NCBI RefSeq assembly: GCF_004025535.1
Contig: NZ_QJRG01000034.1
Coordinates: 434,001 to 498,000, forward strand
Length of the DNA stretch: 64,000 nucleotides
Direction of reading: 5' to 3'
DNA from: Pseudomonas alkylphenolica
Lineage (GTDB): Bacteria > Pseudomonadota > Gammaproteobacteria > Pseudomonadales > Pseudomonadaceae
The translations under genes and the position numbers were made by a program. The notes below the pieces were generated by a model that did not search any database, was not told the DNA's origin, and was given only the letters and a program-made list of their open reading frames with translations. Below are positions 44,550-54,019 of the stretch, in pieces (the first letter of the stretch is position 1; each line of letters opens with the position of its first letter).

Positions 44550-44988
44550 GAAAATCCCCTTTCTGTCTCGTGTTTGTAACCTCAGGAGCACACCCTGAGT
44601 TAAATATATGTTGAGTCTAGGCGTTTATAAATATTCCGTCTTTAGAACTATAGCCTTCATAACTATGACGTCTATAACAAACAAACTAGATGGTGAGTTT
44701 TGTGCACTACGGCCACCACCACAAGCAAATAAGAAAAAATCGCGTCAAAAATTTGCTAAAGCTGTGAAACGGGCTAGCTTCAAATCTCGCAGGCTGTCAG
44801 AGCAAAGGCTCTAACCACCATGGAGGTGCCTGTGCACGAGGCTTACAGCATTGCCATCGGCATACTCCGGGGGAGCTCTTTCAGTCAAGGAAGCAATGGA
44901 TTGCCCTATTAACTGACCTGAATCAGCTTATGAATACGTCGCTGGATTTACTCTAGCGTCATCTCTTCTCCTGATATGGAGTTATTCG
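44550..44988. other. Divergent intergenic region between the two arcD-type genes
   Basis: 439 bp with no convincing gene. The part next to the arcD paralogue (44600-44780) is strongly AT-rich and probably holds its promoter. The part next to arcD holds the ANR site and -10 box described separately. A 68-codon frame at 44608-44814 lacks a ribosome binding site and recognisable features, and I do not call it. Confidence 0.7.
44913..44954 (+). promoter_or_regulatory. ANR-dependent promoter of arcDABC
   Basis: CTGAC-N4-ATCAG (44913-44926) matches the ANR/FNR pattern TTGAT-N4-ATCAA with one mismatch at each outer base and one more. A TACTCT -10 box lies at 44949-44954. The implied start near 44961 puts the site centre at about -41.5, the class II position known for the P. 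aeruginosa arc promoter. Confidence 0.7.
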
Positions 44989-46416
44989 ATGTCAGACGCT
45001 CCCGGAAAACTACGGCTCGGTGCGCTAGTCGCACTTGTAGTCGGCTCTATGATCGGCGGCGGTATCTTCTCGCTGCCTCAAAACATGGCTGCCAGTGCCG
45101 ATGTTGGCGCAGTGCTGATTGGCTGGGGGATTACCGCCATCGGCATGCTGACGCTGGCCTTTGTGTTCCAGACGCTGGCCAATCGAAAGCCGGATCTTGA
45201 CGGTGGGGTGTACGCTTACGCCAAGGCCGGATTCGGCGATTACATGGGTTTCTCATCCGCCTGGGGGTACTGGATCAGTGCCTGGCTGGGCAACGTCGGT
45301 TACTTCGTCCTGCTGTTCAGTACCCTGGGCTACTTCTTCCCGATCTTTGGCGAGGGCAACACCCCGGCCGCCATCATCGGCGCGTCGATATTGCTCTGGG
45401 CCGTGCACTTTCTGGTGCTGCGCGGGATCAAGGAGGCGGCCTTCATCAACCTGGTCACCACCGTAGCCAAGGTCGTGCCACTGGCGCTGTTCATCCTGAT
45501 CGCCCTGTTCGCGTTCAAGCTGGACATCTTCACCGCTGACATCTGGGGCACCATGAACCCGGACCTGGGCAGTGTGATGAACCAGGTGCGCAACATGATG
45601 CTGGTCACCGTCTGGGTGTTCATCGGTATCGAAGGCGCAAGCATCTTCTCGGCGCGGGCCGAAAAACGTTCCGACGTGGGTAAGGCCACTGTCATCGGCT
45701 TCATCACCGTGCTGCTGTTCCTGGTGCTGGTCAACGTGCTGTCGCTGGGCATCATGACTCAACCAGAGCTGGCCAAACTGCAGAACCCATCGATGGCAGC
45801 CGTGCTTGAGCACGTGGTCGGCCACTGGGGTGCGGTGCTGATCAGCGTCGGTCTGATCATCTCGCTGCTGGGCGCCCTGCTGTCGTGGGTTCTGCTGTGC
45901 GCCGAGATCATGTTCGCCGCTGCCAAAGACCACACCATGCCGGAGTTCCTGCGCCGCGAGAACGCCAACCACGTACCGGCCAACGCCCTGTGGCTGACCA
46001 ACGCCATGGTGCAGATCTTCCTGGTCATCACCCTGTTTTCGGCCAGTACTTACCTGTCGCTGATCTATCTCGCCACCTCGATGATCCTGGTGCCTTACCT
46101 GTGGTCGGCGGCCTATGCCTTCCTGCTGGCATGGCGTAGCGAAACCTACGAACAAGCCCTGGCCGAACGCAAGAAAGACCTGATCATCGGCGGTATCGCC
46201 CTGATCTACGCCATCTGGCTGCTGTATGCCGGCGGCGTGAAATACCTGCTGCTCTCTGCGCTGCTGTACTTCCCTGGCGTGATCCTGTTCGCCAAGGCCA
46301 AGCGCGAGGTCGGCCAACCCATTTTTACCAACGTGGAGAAACTGCTTTTCGCCGCCGTGGTTGTAGGTGCCCTGGTGGCAGCCTACGGCCTGTACGACGG
46401 CTTCCTGACTCTGTAA
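44989..46416 (+). CDS. arcD: Arginine/ornithine antiporter
   Basis: A 475-residue inner-membrane antiporter with about 12 segments. It brings in arginine in exchange for ornithine for the arginine deiminase pathway. The APC motif [14 protein letters not shown] near the N-terminus binds the amino acid backbone. GGAG lies eight bases before the ATG. First gene of arcDABC, under the ANR promoter. Confidence 0.95.
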   Translation: MSDAPGKLRLGALVALVVGSMIGGGIFSLPQNMAASADVGAVLIGWGITAIGMLTLAFVFQTLANRKPDLDGGVYAYAKAGFGDYMGFSSAWGYWISAWLGNVGYFVLLFSTLGYFFPIFGEGNTPAAIIGASILLWAVHFLVLRGIKEAAFINLVTTVAKVVPLALFILIALFAFKLDIFTADIWGTMNPDLGSVMNQVRNMMLVTVWVFIGIEGASIFSARAEKRSDVGKATVIGFITVLLFLVLVNVLSLGIMTQPELAKLQNPSMAAVLEHVVGHWGAVLISVGLIISLLGALLSWVLLCAEIMFAAAKDHTMPEFLRRENANHVPANALWLTNAMVQIFLVITLFSASTYLSLIYLATSMILVPYLWSAAYAFLLAWRSETYEQALAERKKDLIIGGIALIYAIWLLYAGGVKYLLLSALLYFPGVILFAKAKREVGQPIFTNVEKLLFAAVVVGALVAAYGLYDGFLTL

Positions 46417-46448
46417 CCCCCGTATTCGAAACTTGGAGGAAAGAAACC

Positions 46449-47705
46449 ATGTCCACGGAAAAAGTTAAGTACGGCGTACATTCTGAAGCCGGCAAACTGC
46501 GCAAAGTAATGGTCTGTTCCCCAGGCCTGGCTCACCAGCGCCTGACGCCAAGCAACTGCGACGAGCTGTTGTTCGACGACGTCATCTGGGTCAACCAGGC
46601 CAAGCGCGACCACTTCGACTTTGTCACCAAGATGCGTGAACGCGGTATCGAAGTGCTGGAAATGCACAACCTGCTGACCGATATCGTTGCCATTCCCGAA
46701 GCGCTCAAATGGATCCTTGACCGCAAACTCACCGATGACACCGTCGGTGTGGGCCTGAAAAACGAAGTACGCAGCTGGCTAGAAGGCCTTGAGCCACGCC
46801 ACCTGGCCGAGTTCCTGATCGGCGGTGTGGCCGGTGAAGACCTGCCGGAAAGCGATGGCGCCAGCGTGATCAAGATGTACCGCGACTACCTGGGCCACTC
46901 CAGCTTCCTGCTCGACCCGCTGCCAAACACCCAGTTCACCCGTGACACCACTTGCTGGATCTACGGTGGCGTGACGCTGAACCCGATGTACTGGCCAGCG
47001 CGACGTCAGGAAACCCTGCTGACCACCGCCATCTACAAGTTCCACCCTGAGTTCACCGGTGCCGACTTCCAGGTCTGGTACGGCGATCCGGACAAGGACC
47101 ACGGCAAGTCGACCCTGGAAGGCGGCGACGTCATGCCGATCGGCAACGGCGTGGTACTGATCGGCATGGGCGAGCGCACCTCGCGTCAGGCAATCGGCCA
47201 ACTGGCCCAGTCGCTGTTCGCCAAAGGCGCGGTGGAGAAAGTGGTCGTTGCCGGCCTGCCAAAATCCCGTGCAGCGATGCACCTGGATACCGTGTTCAGC
47301 TTCTGCGACCGCGACCTGGTGACGGTATTCCCTGAAGTCGTCAAGGAAATCGTGCCGTTCGTCATCACTCCAGATGAGAGCAAGCCTTACGGCATGTTCG
47401 TACGCCGTGAGGACAAAACCTTCCTCGACGTGGTGGCCGAGTCCCTCAACCTGAAAAAACTGCGCGTCGTCGAAACCGGCGGCAACAGCTTCGCTGCCGA
47501 ACGCGAACAGTGGGATGACGGTAACAACGTGGTGGCTGTGGAGCCTGGTGTGGTCATCGGTTATGACCGCAACACCTACACCAACACCCTGCTGCGCAAA
47601 GCAGGTGTCGAAGTCATCACCATCAGCGCCGGCGAACTGGGCCGCGGCCGTGGCGGCGGTCACTGCATGACCTGCCCAATCGTTCGCGACCCTATCGACT
47701 ACTAA
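46449..47705 (+). CDS. arcA: Arginine deiminase
   Basis: A 418-residue enzyme converting arginine to citrulline and ammonia. The catalytic Cys406 is in [11 protein letters not shown], the FTRDTTCW motif and the GGDVMPIG region bind substrate, and the active-site His is in [17 protein letters not shown] lies about nine bases before the ATG. 32 bp after arcD. Confidence 0.97.
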   Translation: MSTEKVKYGVHSEAGKLRKVMVCSPGLAHQRLTPSNCDELLFDDVIWVNQAKRDHFDFVTKMRERGIEVLEMHNLLTDIVAIPEALKWILDRKLTDDTVGVGLKNEVRSWLEGLEPRHLAEFLIGGVAGEDLPESDGASVIKMYRDYLGHSSFLLDPLPNTQFTRDTTCWIYGGVTLNPMYWPARRQETLLTTAIYKFHPEFTGADFQVWYGDPDKDHGKSTLEGGDVMPIGNGVVLIGMGERTSRQAIGQLAQSLFAKGAVEKVVVAGLPKSRAAMHLDTVFSFCDRDLVTVFPEVVKEIVPFVITPDESKPYGMFVRREDKTFLDVVAESLNLKKLRVVETGGNSFAAEREQWDDGNNVVAVEPGVVIGYDRNTYTNTLLRKAGVEVITISAGELGRGRGGGHCMTCPIVRDPIDY

Positions 47706-47716
47706 ACGTCCATCAT

Positions 47717-47746
47717 CCCGGCCGCGCTTATAAGGCGCCGGCCGGG
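47717..47746 (+). other. Intercistronic hairpin between arcA and arcB
   Basis: CCCGGCC and GGCCGGG arms with inner CGC/GCG pairing. No T run. It probably marks an mRNA processing or stability site, as reported for arc transcripts in P. aeruginosa. Confidence 0.55.
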
Positions 47747-47774
47747 CCGATTACCGCATTCAAGGAGAATCACC

Positions 47775-48785
47775 ATGGCGTTCAACATTCACAACCGTAA
47801 CCTGCTCAGCCTGGAACACCACACCACCCGCGAGCTGCGTTACCTGCTGGACCTGTCCCGCGACCTGAAACGTGCCAAGTACACCGGCACCGAGCAACAG
47901 CACCTCAAAGGCAACAACATTGCGCTGATCTTCGAGAAAACCTCGACCCGCACCCGTTGCGCCTTCGAAGTGGCTGCCTACGACCAGGGCGCCAACGTCA
48001 CCTACATCGACCCCAACTCCTCGCAGATCGGCCACAAGGAAAGCATGAAGGACACCGCACGGGTCCTCGGCCGCATGTATGACGCCATCGAATACCGTGG
48101 CTTCAAGCAGGAAATCGTCGAAGAGCTGGCCAAGTTTGCCGGCGTACCGGTGTTCAACGGCCTGACCGATGAGTACCACCCGACCCAGATGATCGCCGAC
48201 GTGCTGACCATGCGTGAAAACAGCGACAAGCCGCTGCACGACATCAGCTACACCTACCTGGGCGACGCCCGCAACAACATGGGTAACTCCCTGCTGCTGA
48301 TCGGCGCCAAGCTCGGCATGGACGTGCGCATCTGCGCCCCTAAAGCCCTGTGGCCACATGACGATCTGGTGGCCCGCTGCAAGAAATACGCAGAAGAAAG
48401 CGGCGCCCGCATCACCCTGACCGAAGACCCGAAAGCAGCGGTCAAGGGCGTCGACTTCATCCACACCGACGTCTGGGTATCGATGGGCGAGCCGGTTGAA
48501 GCCTGGGCCGAACGTATCCAGCAATTGCTGCCATACCAGGTCAACGCCGAGCTGATGAAAGCCACCGGCAACCCACGCACCAAGTTCATGCACTGCCTGC
48601 CGGCCTTCCACAACTCCGACACCAAAGTCGGCAAACAGATCGCCGAACAGTATCCACACCTGAAAAACGGCATCGAAGTCACCGACGATGTCTTCGAATC
48701 GCCAGCCTGCATCGCCTTCGAGCAAGCGGAAAACCGCATGCACACCATCAAGGCGATCCTGGTTTCGACCCTGGCTGACCTGTAA
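47775..48785 (+). CDS. arcB: Ornithine carbamoyltransferase, catabolic
   Basis: A 336-residue enzyme that splits citrulline with phosphate to ornithine and carbamoyl phosphate. STRTRCAFE binds carbamoyl phosphate, and HCLPAFH holds the ornithine-side Cys. The length and the arc operon context mark the catabolic form, not ArgF. AAGGAG lies nine bases before the ATG. Confidence 0.96.
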   Translation: MAFNIHNRNLLSLEHHTTRELRYLLDLSRDLKRAKYTGTEQQHLKGNNIALIFEKTSTRTRCAFEVAAYDQGANVTYIDPNSSQIGHKESMKDTARVLGRMYDAIEYRGFKQEIVEELAKFAGVPVFNGLTDEYHPTQMIADVLTMRENSDKPLHDISYTYLGDARNNMGNSLLLIGAKLGMDVRICAPKALWPHDDLVARCKKYAEESGARITLTEDPKAAVKGVDFIHTDVWVSMGEPVEAWAERIQQLLPYQVNAELMKATGNPRTKFMHCLPAFHNSDTKVGKQIAEQYPHLKNGIEVTDDVFESPACIAFEQAENRMHTIKAILVSTLADL

Positions 48786-48820
48786 CCATCGACTACCCCC
48801 CGGTGGAACGCCTGTTCCAC

Positions 48821-48907
48821 TGTGGGAGCGGGTTCACCCGCGAATGCGTCAGAGCAGGCATCGCCAGTGCGGCGACGGACGCCTTCGCGGGTGAACCCGC
48901 TCCCACA
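48821..48907. repeat. Inverted REP pair inside the arc operon
   Basis: Two 24-base REP copies (48821-48844 and 48884-48907), perfect reverse complements, with 39 bases between that also contain GCGTC/GACGC. The mRNA can fold into one long hairpin between arcB and arcC, likely lowering arcC expression relative to arcDAB. Confidence 0.9.
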
Positions 48908-48966
48908 AGATTCGGGCAGTTCCCGGGGGCATCGCCCCTATTCGCTTCGCTAAAGGACACTTCACC

Positions 48967-49899
48967 ATGCGTATCGTTGTTGCATTGGGCGGTAACGCCC
49001 TGCTGCGTCGCGGCGAGCCGATGACTGCAGAGAATCAGCGCGCCAATATCCGTATCGCCACCGAACAGATCGCCAAGATCCACCCGGGCAATGAACTGGT
49101 CATCGCGCACGGCAACGGCCCTCAGGTCGGCTTGCTGTCGCTGCAGGCGCAATCCTACAAGCCGGATGAAGCCTACCCACTGGACGTCCTCGGAGCTGAA
49201 ACCGAAGGCATGATCGGCTACATCATCGAGCAAGAGCTGGGCAACCTGCTGGCCTTTGAAGTGCCGTTTGCCACCCTGCTGACCCAGGTTGAAGTGGATG
49301 CCAAGGACCCGGCGTTCCAGAAGCCGACCAAACCGATCGGGCCGGTCTACTCCGAAGCAGACGCCAAGCGCCTGGCCGCGGAAAAAGGCTGGGCCATTGC
49401 CCCGGACGGCGACAAATTCCGCCGTGTGGTGGCCAGCCCTCGACCAAAGCGTATTTTCGAAATCCGTCCGATCAAATGGTTGCTGGAGAAAAAGACCGTT
49501 GTGATCTGTGCGGGTGGCGGTGGCATCCCGACCATCTACGACGACAGCGGCAAGGTGCTCAGCGGCGTCGAAGCGGTCATCGACAAAGATCTGTGCTCGT
49601 CGTTGCTGGCGCAACAGCTGGATGCCGACCTGCTGGTCATTGCCACTGACGTCGACGGCGCGTACATCGACTGGGGCAAGCCAACCCAGAAAGCCGTAGC
49701 CGAAGCGCACCCGGATGAACTGGAGCGTCTTGGCTTTGCCGCTGGCTCCATGGGACCGAAAGTGCAGGCTGCCTGCGAATTTGCCCGTCAAACCGGCAAG
49801 GTCGCGGTCATCGGCTCGCTGGCCGACATCGAGGGCATCGTCCAGGGCACCAAAGGCACCCGTGTGACTACGGCCAAGCCTGGAATAAGCTACCGTTGA
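48967..49899 (+). CDS. arcC: Carbamate kinase
   Basis: A 310-residue enzyme making ATP from carbamoyl phosphate and ADP, the energy-yielding step of the pathway. The N-terminus is [15 protein letters not shown], with the [10 protein letters not shown] substrate motif and the ATP-site [10 protein letters not shown]. Last gene of arcDABC. AAAGGA lies about eight bases before the ATG. Confidence 0.96.
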   Translation: MRIVVALGGNALLRRGEPMTAENQRANIRIATEQIAKIHPGNELVIAHGNGPQVGLLSLQAQSYKPDEAYPLDVLGAETEGMIGYIIEQELGNLLAFEVPFATLLTQVEVDAKDPAFQKPTKPIGPVYSEADAKRLAAEKGWAIAPDGDKFRRVVASPRPKRIFEIRPIKWLLEKKTVVICAGGGGIPTIYDDSGKVLSGVEAVIDKDLCSSLLAQQLDADLLVIATDVDGAYIDWGKPTQKAVAEAHPDELERLGFAAGSMGPKVQAACEFARQTGKVAVIGSLADIEGIVQGTKGTRVTTAKPGISYR

Positions 49900-49906
49900 T
49901 GCAGTT

Positions 49907-49927
49907 GGGCGGACCATGGGTCCGCCC
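49907..49927 (+). terminator. Terminator after arcC
   Basis: A perfect 9-bp stem (GGGCGGACC / GGTCCGCCC) with a three-base loop, followed by GTTTC. It is seven bases after the arcC stop. Confidence 0.75.
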
Positions 49928-49953
49928 GTTTCAACCCTCCAGAGGAGCCTGCC

Positions 49954-50316
49954 ATGGCCACATTCAAACCCGGTGAATTGCACATTGAGCGCCATGCGCT
50001 GACCAAGGACGACGTCAGTTACGACATCACCCTCAACTACGAAGTCTTCACGGATCCGAGCAAAGGCAAAGGCATGCAGTTCACGATGCATGGCTCGATT
50101 CAAGGCAAAGACATGAAGGAGACGTTTTTCCTGCCCAAGGAGGAAGCCTATAACTTCGCCAGCAACGTCACGAAAATCGCCGAGAAATACGGTATTCCCA
50201 AGCACCTGAGCAACATCGGTTCCGTACACAAGCACTACGACCTGATGTTCGAAGATGTCCGCACACAGCTGAACATGAAATCGGGCGATCCGATCAAGCC
50301 AGAACACTTCGAATAG
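49954..50316 (+). CDS. Small conserved protein (DUF5064-like)
   Basis: A 120-residue soluble protein, function unknown. It starts MATFKPGELHIERHAL and is predicted mostly beta in the first half (YDITLNYEVFTDPSKGKG) and helical in the second (EAYNFASNVTKIAEKYG). There is no signal peptide or known catalytic motif. I recall similar small proteins in many pseudomonads, including ones next to arc genes. GAGGAG lies eight bases before the ATG, downstream of the arcC hairpin. Confidence 0.7.
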   Translation: MATFKPGELHIERHALTKDDVSYDITLNYEVFTDPSKGKGMQFTMHGSIQGKDMKETFFLPKEEAYNFASNVTKIAEKYGIPKHLSNIGSVHKHYDLMFEDVRTQLNMKSGDPIKPEHFE

Positions 50317-50356
50317 CCTTGCCCCTATTCCCGGACAAGTCCGTACCTGCACGTTC

Positions 50357-50371
50357 GCCCGCAGAGCGGGC
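50357..50371 (+). terminator. Short hairpin after the DUF5064-like gene
   Basis: GCCCGC-AGA-GCGGGC followed by TTGTCT; a plausible weak intrinsic terminator. Confidence 0.55.
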
Positions 50372-50448
50372 TTGTCTCACAATTCGACCATAGCGCAGCC
50401 GCAAGGCATACTTGCCCACTTCGCCAGCCGTGAACCCTGCCCCGCCCC

Positions 50449-51957
50449 ATGCGCATCCACGTCAGCTTCATCGACCGCGTCGGTATCACCCAGGAAGTAC
50501 TGGCCCTGCTCGGTGCCCGCAACCTCAACCTGGATGCGGTGGAGATGGTCCCGCCGAACGTCTACATCGATGCGCCGACCCTCAGCCCTGCCGTGCTCGA
50601 AGAGCTGCACGACGCGCTGTTCGAAGTGCGTGGTGTGCAATCGGTCGACGTGGTCGACATCCTCCCCGGCCAGCGCCGTCACCTGCAACTCGATGCCCTG
50701 CTGGCTGCCATGAGCGACCCGGTGCTAGCCGTGGACAGTGCCGGCCAGGTGTTGCTGGCCAACCCCGCGCTGATCGCCCTGTGCGGCCGTGAGTCGGCCG
50801 GTCGTTCGGTAGGCGAGCTGTTCGGTGATCCCGCCCTGCTGCAGGCCTTGCTGGACAACAACTTCCACCTGCCGATGCGCGAAATGCAACTCAATGGCCA
50901 GAGCCTGCTGCTCGATGCCACCCCGATCACCAATGCTGGCGGCCTGTTGACCCTCTACCCGCCCAACCGCATGGGCGAGCGCCTGTCGGCCCTGCACCAC
51001 GAACATGCCGAAGGCTTCGATGCCCTGCTCGGCGAGTCCCCGGCGATCCGCACCCTCAAGGCCCGTGCCCTGCGCGTGGCGGCTCTCGACGCACCGCTGC
51101 TGGTGCATGGCGAGACAGGCACCGGCAAAGAGTTGGTGGCCCGCGCCTGTCATGCCACCAGCAGCCGCCACTCAGCACCTTTCCTCGCCCTCAACTGTGC
51201 GGCGCTGCCCGAGAGCCTGGCCGAGAGCGAACTGTTCGGCTACTCACCCGGCGCGTTCACCGGCGCACAGCGCGGTGGCAAACCCGGGCTGATGGAAATG
51301 GCCAACCAGGGCACGGTGTTTCTCGACGAGATTGGCGAGATGTCACCTTACCTGCAGGCCAAACTGCTGCGCTTTCTCAGTGACGGCAGTTTCCGCCGCG
51401 TGGGCGGCGACCGTGAGGTGAAGGTCGATGTGCGCATCATCAGCGCCACCCACCGCGACCTGGAGCGCATGGTCGCCGAAGGTACCTTCCGTGAAGACCT
51501 GTTCTATCGCCTCAATGTGCTCAACCTGCAGGTACCGCCACTGCGTGACCGTGGCCAGGACATCCTCATGCTCGCGCACTATTTCATGCAGCAAGCCTGC
51601 ACGCAGATCCAGCGCCCGGTCTGCCGCCTGGCACCGGCCACCCACTCGGCGCTGCTGGCCAACCCCTGGCCGGGCAATGTGCGCCAGCTGCAGAACGTGA
51701 TATTCCGCGCTGCGGCCATCTGTGAAAGCAACCTGGTGGACATCGACGACCTGGACATCGCCGGGACCTCGGTAGCGCGCGGCCAGGAGGGTGAGGTGGC
51801 CAGCCTGGAGCAGGCTGTGGGCGATTTCGAGCGCGAACTGCTGCAGCGCCTGTATGCCAGCTACCCCTCCACCCGGCAGCTGGCGGGGAGATTGCAGACC
51901 TCGCACACCGCCATTGCCCAGCGACTACGCAAATACGGGATTCCCGACAAAGCCTGA
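50449..51957 (+). CDS. gcsR: TyrR-like sigma-54 enhancer-binding protein (GcsR-like)
   Basis: A 502-residue regulator. The N-terminal ACT-type domain (about 1-75, MRIHVSFIDRVGITQEVL) is followed by a PAS domain (about 80-170). The AAA+ domain has Walker A GETGTGKE at 221, GAFTGA at 268 and VFLDEIGEM. The C-terminal TyrR-type helix-turn-helix ends LQTSHTAIAQRLRKYGI. An intact GAFTGA loop means it can activate sigma-54 polymerase. In P. aeruginosa GcsR senses glycine and activates gcvH-gcvP-glyA-sdaA-gcvT. The gcv operon just downstream here, with matching sites and a -24/-12 promoter, supports the same role. Confidence 0.88.
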   Translation: MRIHVSFIDRVGITQEVLALLGARNLNLDAVEMVPPNVYIDAPTLSPAVLEELHDALFEVRGVQSVDVVDILPGQRRHLQLDALLAAMSDPVLAVDSAGQVLLANPALIALCGRESAGRSVGELFGDPALLQALLDNNFHLPMREMQLNGQSLLLDATPITNAGGLLTLYPPNRMGERLSALHHEHAEGFDALLGESPAIRTLKARALRVAALDAPLLVHGETGTGKELVARACHATSSRHSAPFLALNCAALPESLAESELFGYSPGAFTGAQRGGKPGLMEMANQGTVFLDEIGEMSPYLQAKLLRFLSDGSFRRVGGDREVKVDVRIISATHRDLERMVAEGTFREDLFYRLNVLNLQVPPLRDRGQDILMLAHYFMQQACTQIQRPVCRLAPATHSALLANPWPGNVRQLQNVIFRAAAICESNLVDIDDLDIAGTSVARGQEGEVASLEQAVGDFERELLQRLYASYPSTRQLAGRLQTSHTAIAQRLRKYGIPDKA

Positions 51958-52112
51958 ATTGTTTTACCCATGCCCTTTAGCCGACAGGGGCAAAATCGCA
52001 AGGCTATTCAGAATTTTCCTAGCCGTAGCGTGCCGACATTGCCCATAAACTCGCCCCCCCCAAGGCGTCCCCCGGCACTGTTCGCCTCTAATCAGAGCAA
52101 AGAGGAACCTGA

Positions 52113-53318
52113 ATGCTTGCACTCGATTTCTACGGCACACTGGTGGCCGCGTCCCTGGTGCTTTTACTAGGGCGCGGGCTTGTTACACGCGTTGGCTTCC
52201 TGCGCACCTACAATATTCCCGAACCGGTAGCCGGAGGGCTGGTAGTGGCCTTGCTCCTGCTGGGGCTGCGCGCCATGGATCTGCACGTTCAGTTTGATAC
52301 CTCACTGCAAACGCCCTTGATGTTGGCTTTTTTTGCCACCATCGGTTTGAGTGCCGATATCGCCAGTTTGAAAAAAGGCGGACGCATCGTCGGCATTTTC
52401 CTGATGGCCGTCACCGGATTGCTGCTGGTGCAAAATGCCATGGGTATTGCCCTGGCCAAGGCCTTGGGGCTCGACCCCCTGATGGGTCTGCTGTCCGGCT
52501 CTATTTCCTTGTCGGGCGGCCACGGCACGGGCGCTGCGTGGGGCGCAACCTTCAGTGAGAAGTACGGCCTGGCGTCCGCCAGTGAGCTGGCACTGGCTGC
52601 TGCCACGTTTGGCCTGGTGTTGGGCGGGCTGATTGGCGGTCCGGTTGCCCGCCTGCTGATCAAGCGCGTCCAGACACCCGGCCTGGAACATGAAATGCCC
52701 CGCGCACCCAAGGGCTTTGAGCAGCCGAACAAAGAGCGTTTGATCACCCCTTTCACAATGATAGAGACGCTCGCGCTGATTGCCGTCAGTCTGATGGCAG
52801 GCACGCTCTTGAATAGCCTGTTGCTCGGCACTGCATTCGAATTGCCGACCTTTGTTTGCGTCTTGTTTGTGGGCGTCCTGCTGCGCAACGGGCTTTCAAT
52901 GCTGGGCGTGTATCAAGTCTTCGAGCGGGAAGTTTCAGTACTGGGCAACGTCAGTTTGTCGCTATTTCTGGCAATCGCGCTGATGTCGCTCAAGCTATGG
53001 GATCTGGCTGCACTGGCGTTGCCATTCTTCATTCTTCTGGCTGCACAGACATTGCTCATGGCGCTGTATGCGGTATTCGTGACGTTCCGGATCATGGGCA
53101 GCAATTACGATGCGGCCGTGTTGGCCGCAGGGCATTGCGGGTTCGGTCTCGGTGCAACACCTACTGCCATTGCCAACATGCAGGCTGTAACGCAACGCTT
53201 CGGCCCGTCGCAGATCGCCTTCCTGGTGGTACCGATGGTTGGCGCTTTCTTCATCGACATCATCAATGTCATCGTGATCAAGTTGTACCTGGCGTTGCCA
53301 TTCTTCACTGCTGTGTGA
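52113..53318 (+). CDS. gltS: Sodium/glutamate symporter (GltS family)
   Basis: A 401-residue transporter with about 10-11 membrane segments. The two GltS reentrant motifs are visible: SGSISLSGGHGTGAAWG in the first half and AAGHCGFGLGATPTAIANM in the second. It imports glutamate with sodium. It lies between gcsR and the gcv operon, an unusual neighbour, with a 155-bp gap from gcsR and a GAGGA ribosome binding site. Transport of another amino acid cannot be excluded. Confidence 0.9.
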   Translation: MLALDFYGTLVAASLVLLLGRGLVTRVGFLRTYNIPEPVAGGLVVALLLLGLRAMDLHVQFDTSLQTPLMLAFFATIGLSADIASLKKGGRIVGIFLMAVTGLLLVQNAMGIALAKALGLDPLMGLLSGSISLSGGHGTGAAWGATFSEKYGLASASELALAAATFGLVLGGLIGGPVARLLIKRVQTPGLEHEMPRAPKGFEQPNKERLITPFTMIETLALIAVSLMAGTLLNSLLLGTAFELPTFVCVLFVGVLLRNGLSMLGVYQVFEREVSVLGNVSLSLFLAIALMSLKLWDLAALALPFFILLAAQTLLMALYAVFVTFRIMGSNYDAAVLAAGHCGFGLGATPTAIANMQAVTQRFGPSQIAFLVVPMVGAFFIDIINVIVIKLYLALPFFTAV

Positions 53319-53333
53319 AGAGCCGAGTCTCAG

Positions 53334-53363
53334 GCCCTTGCGCGAAATATTTCGCGCAAGGGC
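53334..53363. terminator. Perfect 30-bp palindrome after gltS
   Basis: Fifteen bases (GCCCTTGCGCGAAAT) followed at once by their exact reverse complement, 15 bp after the gltS stop. There is no T run on either side, so it is either a factor-assisted terminator or a protein site. Confidence 0.6.
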
Positions 53364-53382
53364 TGTATCGAAAACACTACAC

Positions 53383-53400
53383 CGTAGCGATTTTGTTACA
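53383..53400. promoter_or_regulatory. Candidate GcsR site 1 upstream of gcvH
   Basis: On the minus strand it reads TGTAACA-N4-CGCTACG, close to the reported GcsR pattern TGTAACG-N4-CGTTCCG. It is about 150 bp before the sigma-54 promoter, a normal enhancer distance. Confidence 0.55.
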
Positions 53401-53463
53401 CGACCATTCAAGTCGCCATCTGCAAGGGGTTGATCCTCCAATCCTTTTTCTTCCCCTCCCAGC

Positions 53464-53481
53464 TGTAGCGTTTTCATTCCA
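53464..53481. promoter_or_regulatory. Candidate GcsR site 2 upstream of gcvH
   Basis: TGTAGCG-N4-CATTCCA on the plus strand, again near the GcsR pattern, about 65 bp before the -24 element. Confidence 0.55.
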
Positions 53482-53544
53482 TCCGAATGAGCACAATTTT
53501 GCATTTAAATTTCAAGCAATTGATTTATAAGGATTTTTATAGAC

Positions 53545-53559
53545 TGGCCGCATTTTTGC
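53545..53559 (+). promoter_or_regulatory. Sigma-54 (-24/-12) promoter of the gcv operon
   Basis: TGGCCGCATTTTTGC has GG and GC exactly 12 bases apart and matches TGGCAC-N5-TTGC closely. The expected start is near 53571, leaving a leader of about 55 bases before gcvH. Confidence 0.8.
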
Positions 53560-53625
53560 TAAGGAAACCTCAACTCAAGAGCGCGGACGCACCGCGCCCA
53601 ACGCCCTGCTTCCCGAGGATTCCCC

Positions 53626-54009
53626 ATGAGCGAGTTGCGTTTTACCGAAGATCACGAATGGCTGCGCGTCGAAGCCGACGGCAGTGTCACCGTGGGCATC
53701 ACCGCCTACGCCCAGAACGCCCTCGGCGATGTGGTCTACGTGCAACTGCCGGAGCTGCAGCACTACGAACAAGGTGCTGAAGCCTCCACCGTCGAATCGG
53801 TCAAGGCCGCCAGCGGCGTATACATGCCACTGACCGGTGAGGTGGTTGCGGTCAACGATGGCCTCAACGACAGCCCTGAGCTGGTCAACGAAGACCCACT
53901 GGGCGAAGGCTGGTTCTTCCGTTTCATCCCCGCCGATGCCGGCGCTGTCGGGCAATTGCTCGACCAGGATGCCTACGACCGCCTGATCAAAGCCAACGCT
54001 GACGCCTGA
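53626..54009 (+). CDS. gcvH: Glycine cleavage system H protein
   Basis: A 127-residue lipoyl carrier that shuttles the aminomethyl group between P, T and L proteins. The lipoylated lysine is in [10 protein letters not shown]. It begins [15 protein letters not shown] and has the expected [12 protein letters not shown] strand. First gene of gcvH-gcvP-sdaA-gcvT. Confidence 0.97.
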   Translation: MSELRFTEDHEWLRVEADGSVTVGITAYAQNALGDVVYVQLPELQHYEQGAEASTVESVKAASGVYMPLTGEVVAVNDGLNDSPELVNEDPLGEGWFFRFIPADAGAVGQLLDQDAYDRLIKANADA

Positions 54010-54019
54010 GGAACCCGCC

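Noticed and set aside
44608..44814. 68-codon frame in the arcD divergent region
   Set aside because: No ribosome binding site, basic low-complexity tail, and it covers an AT-rich promoter region.
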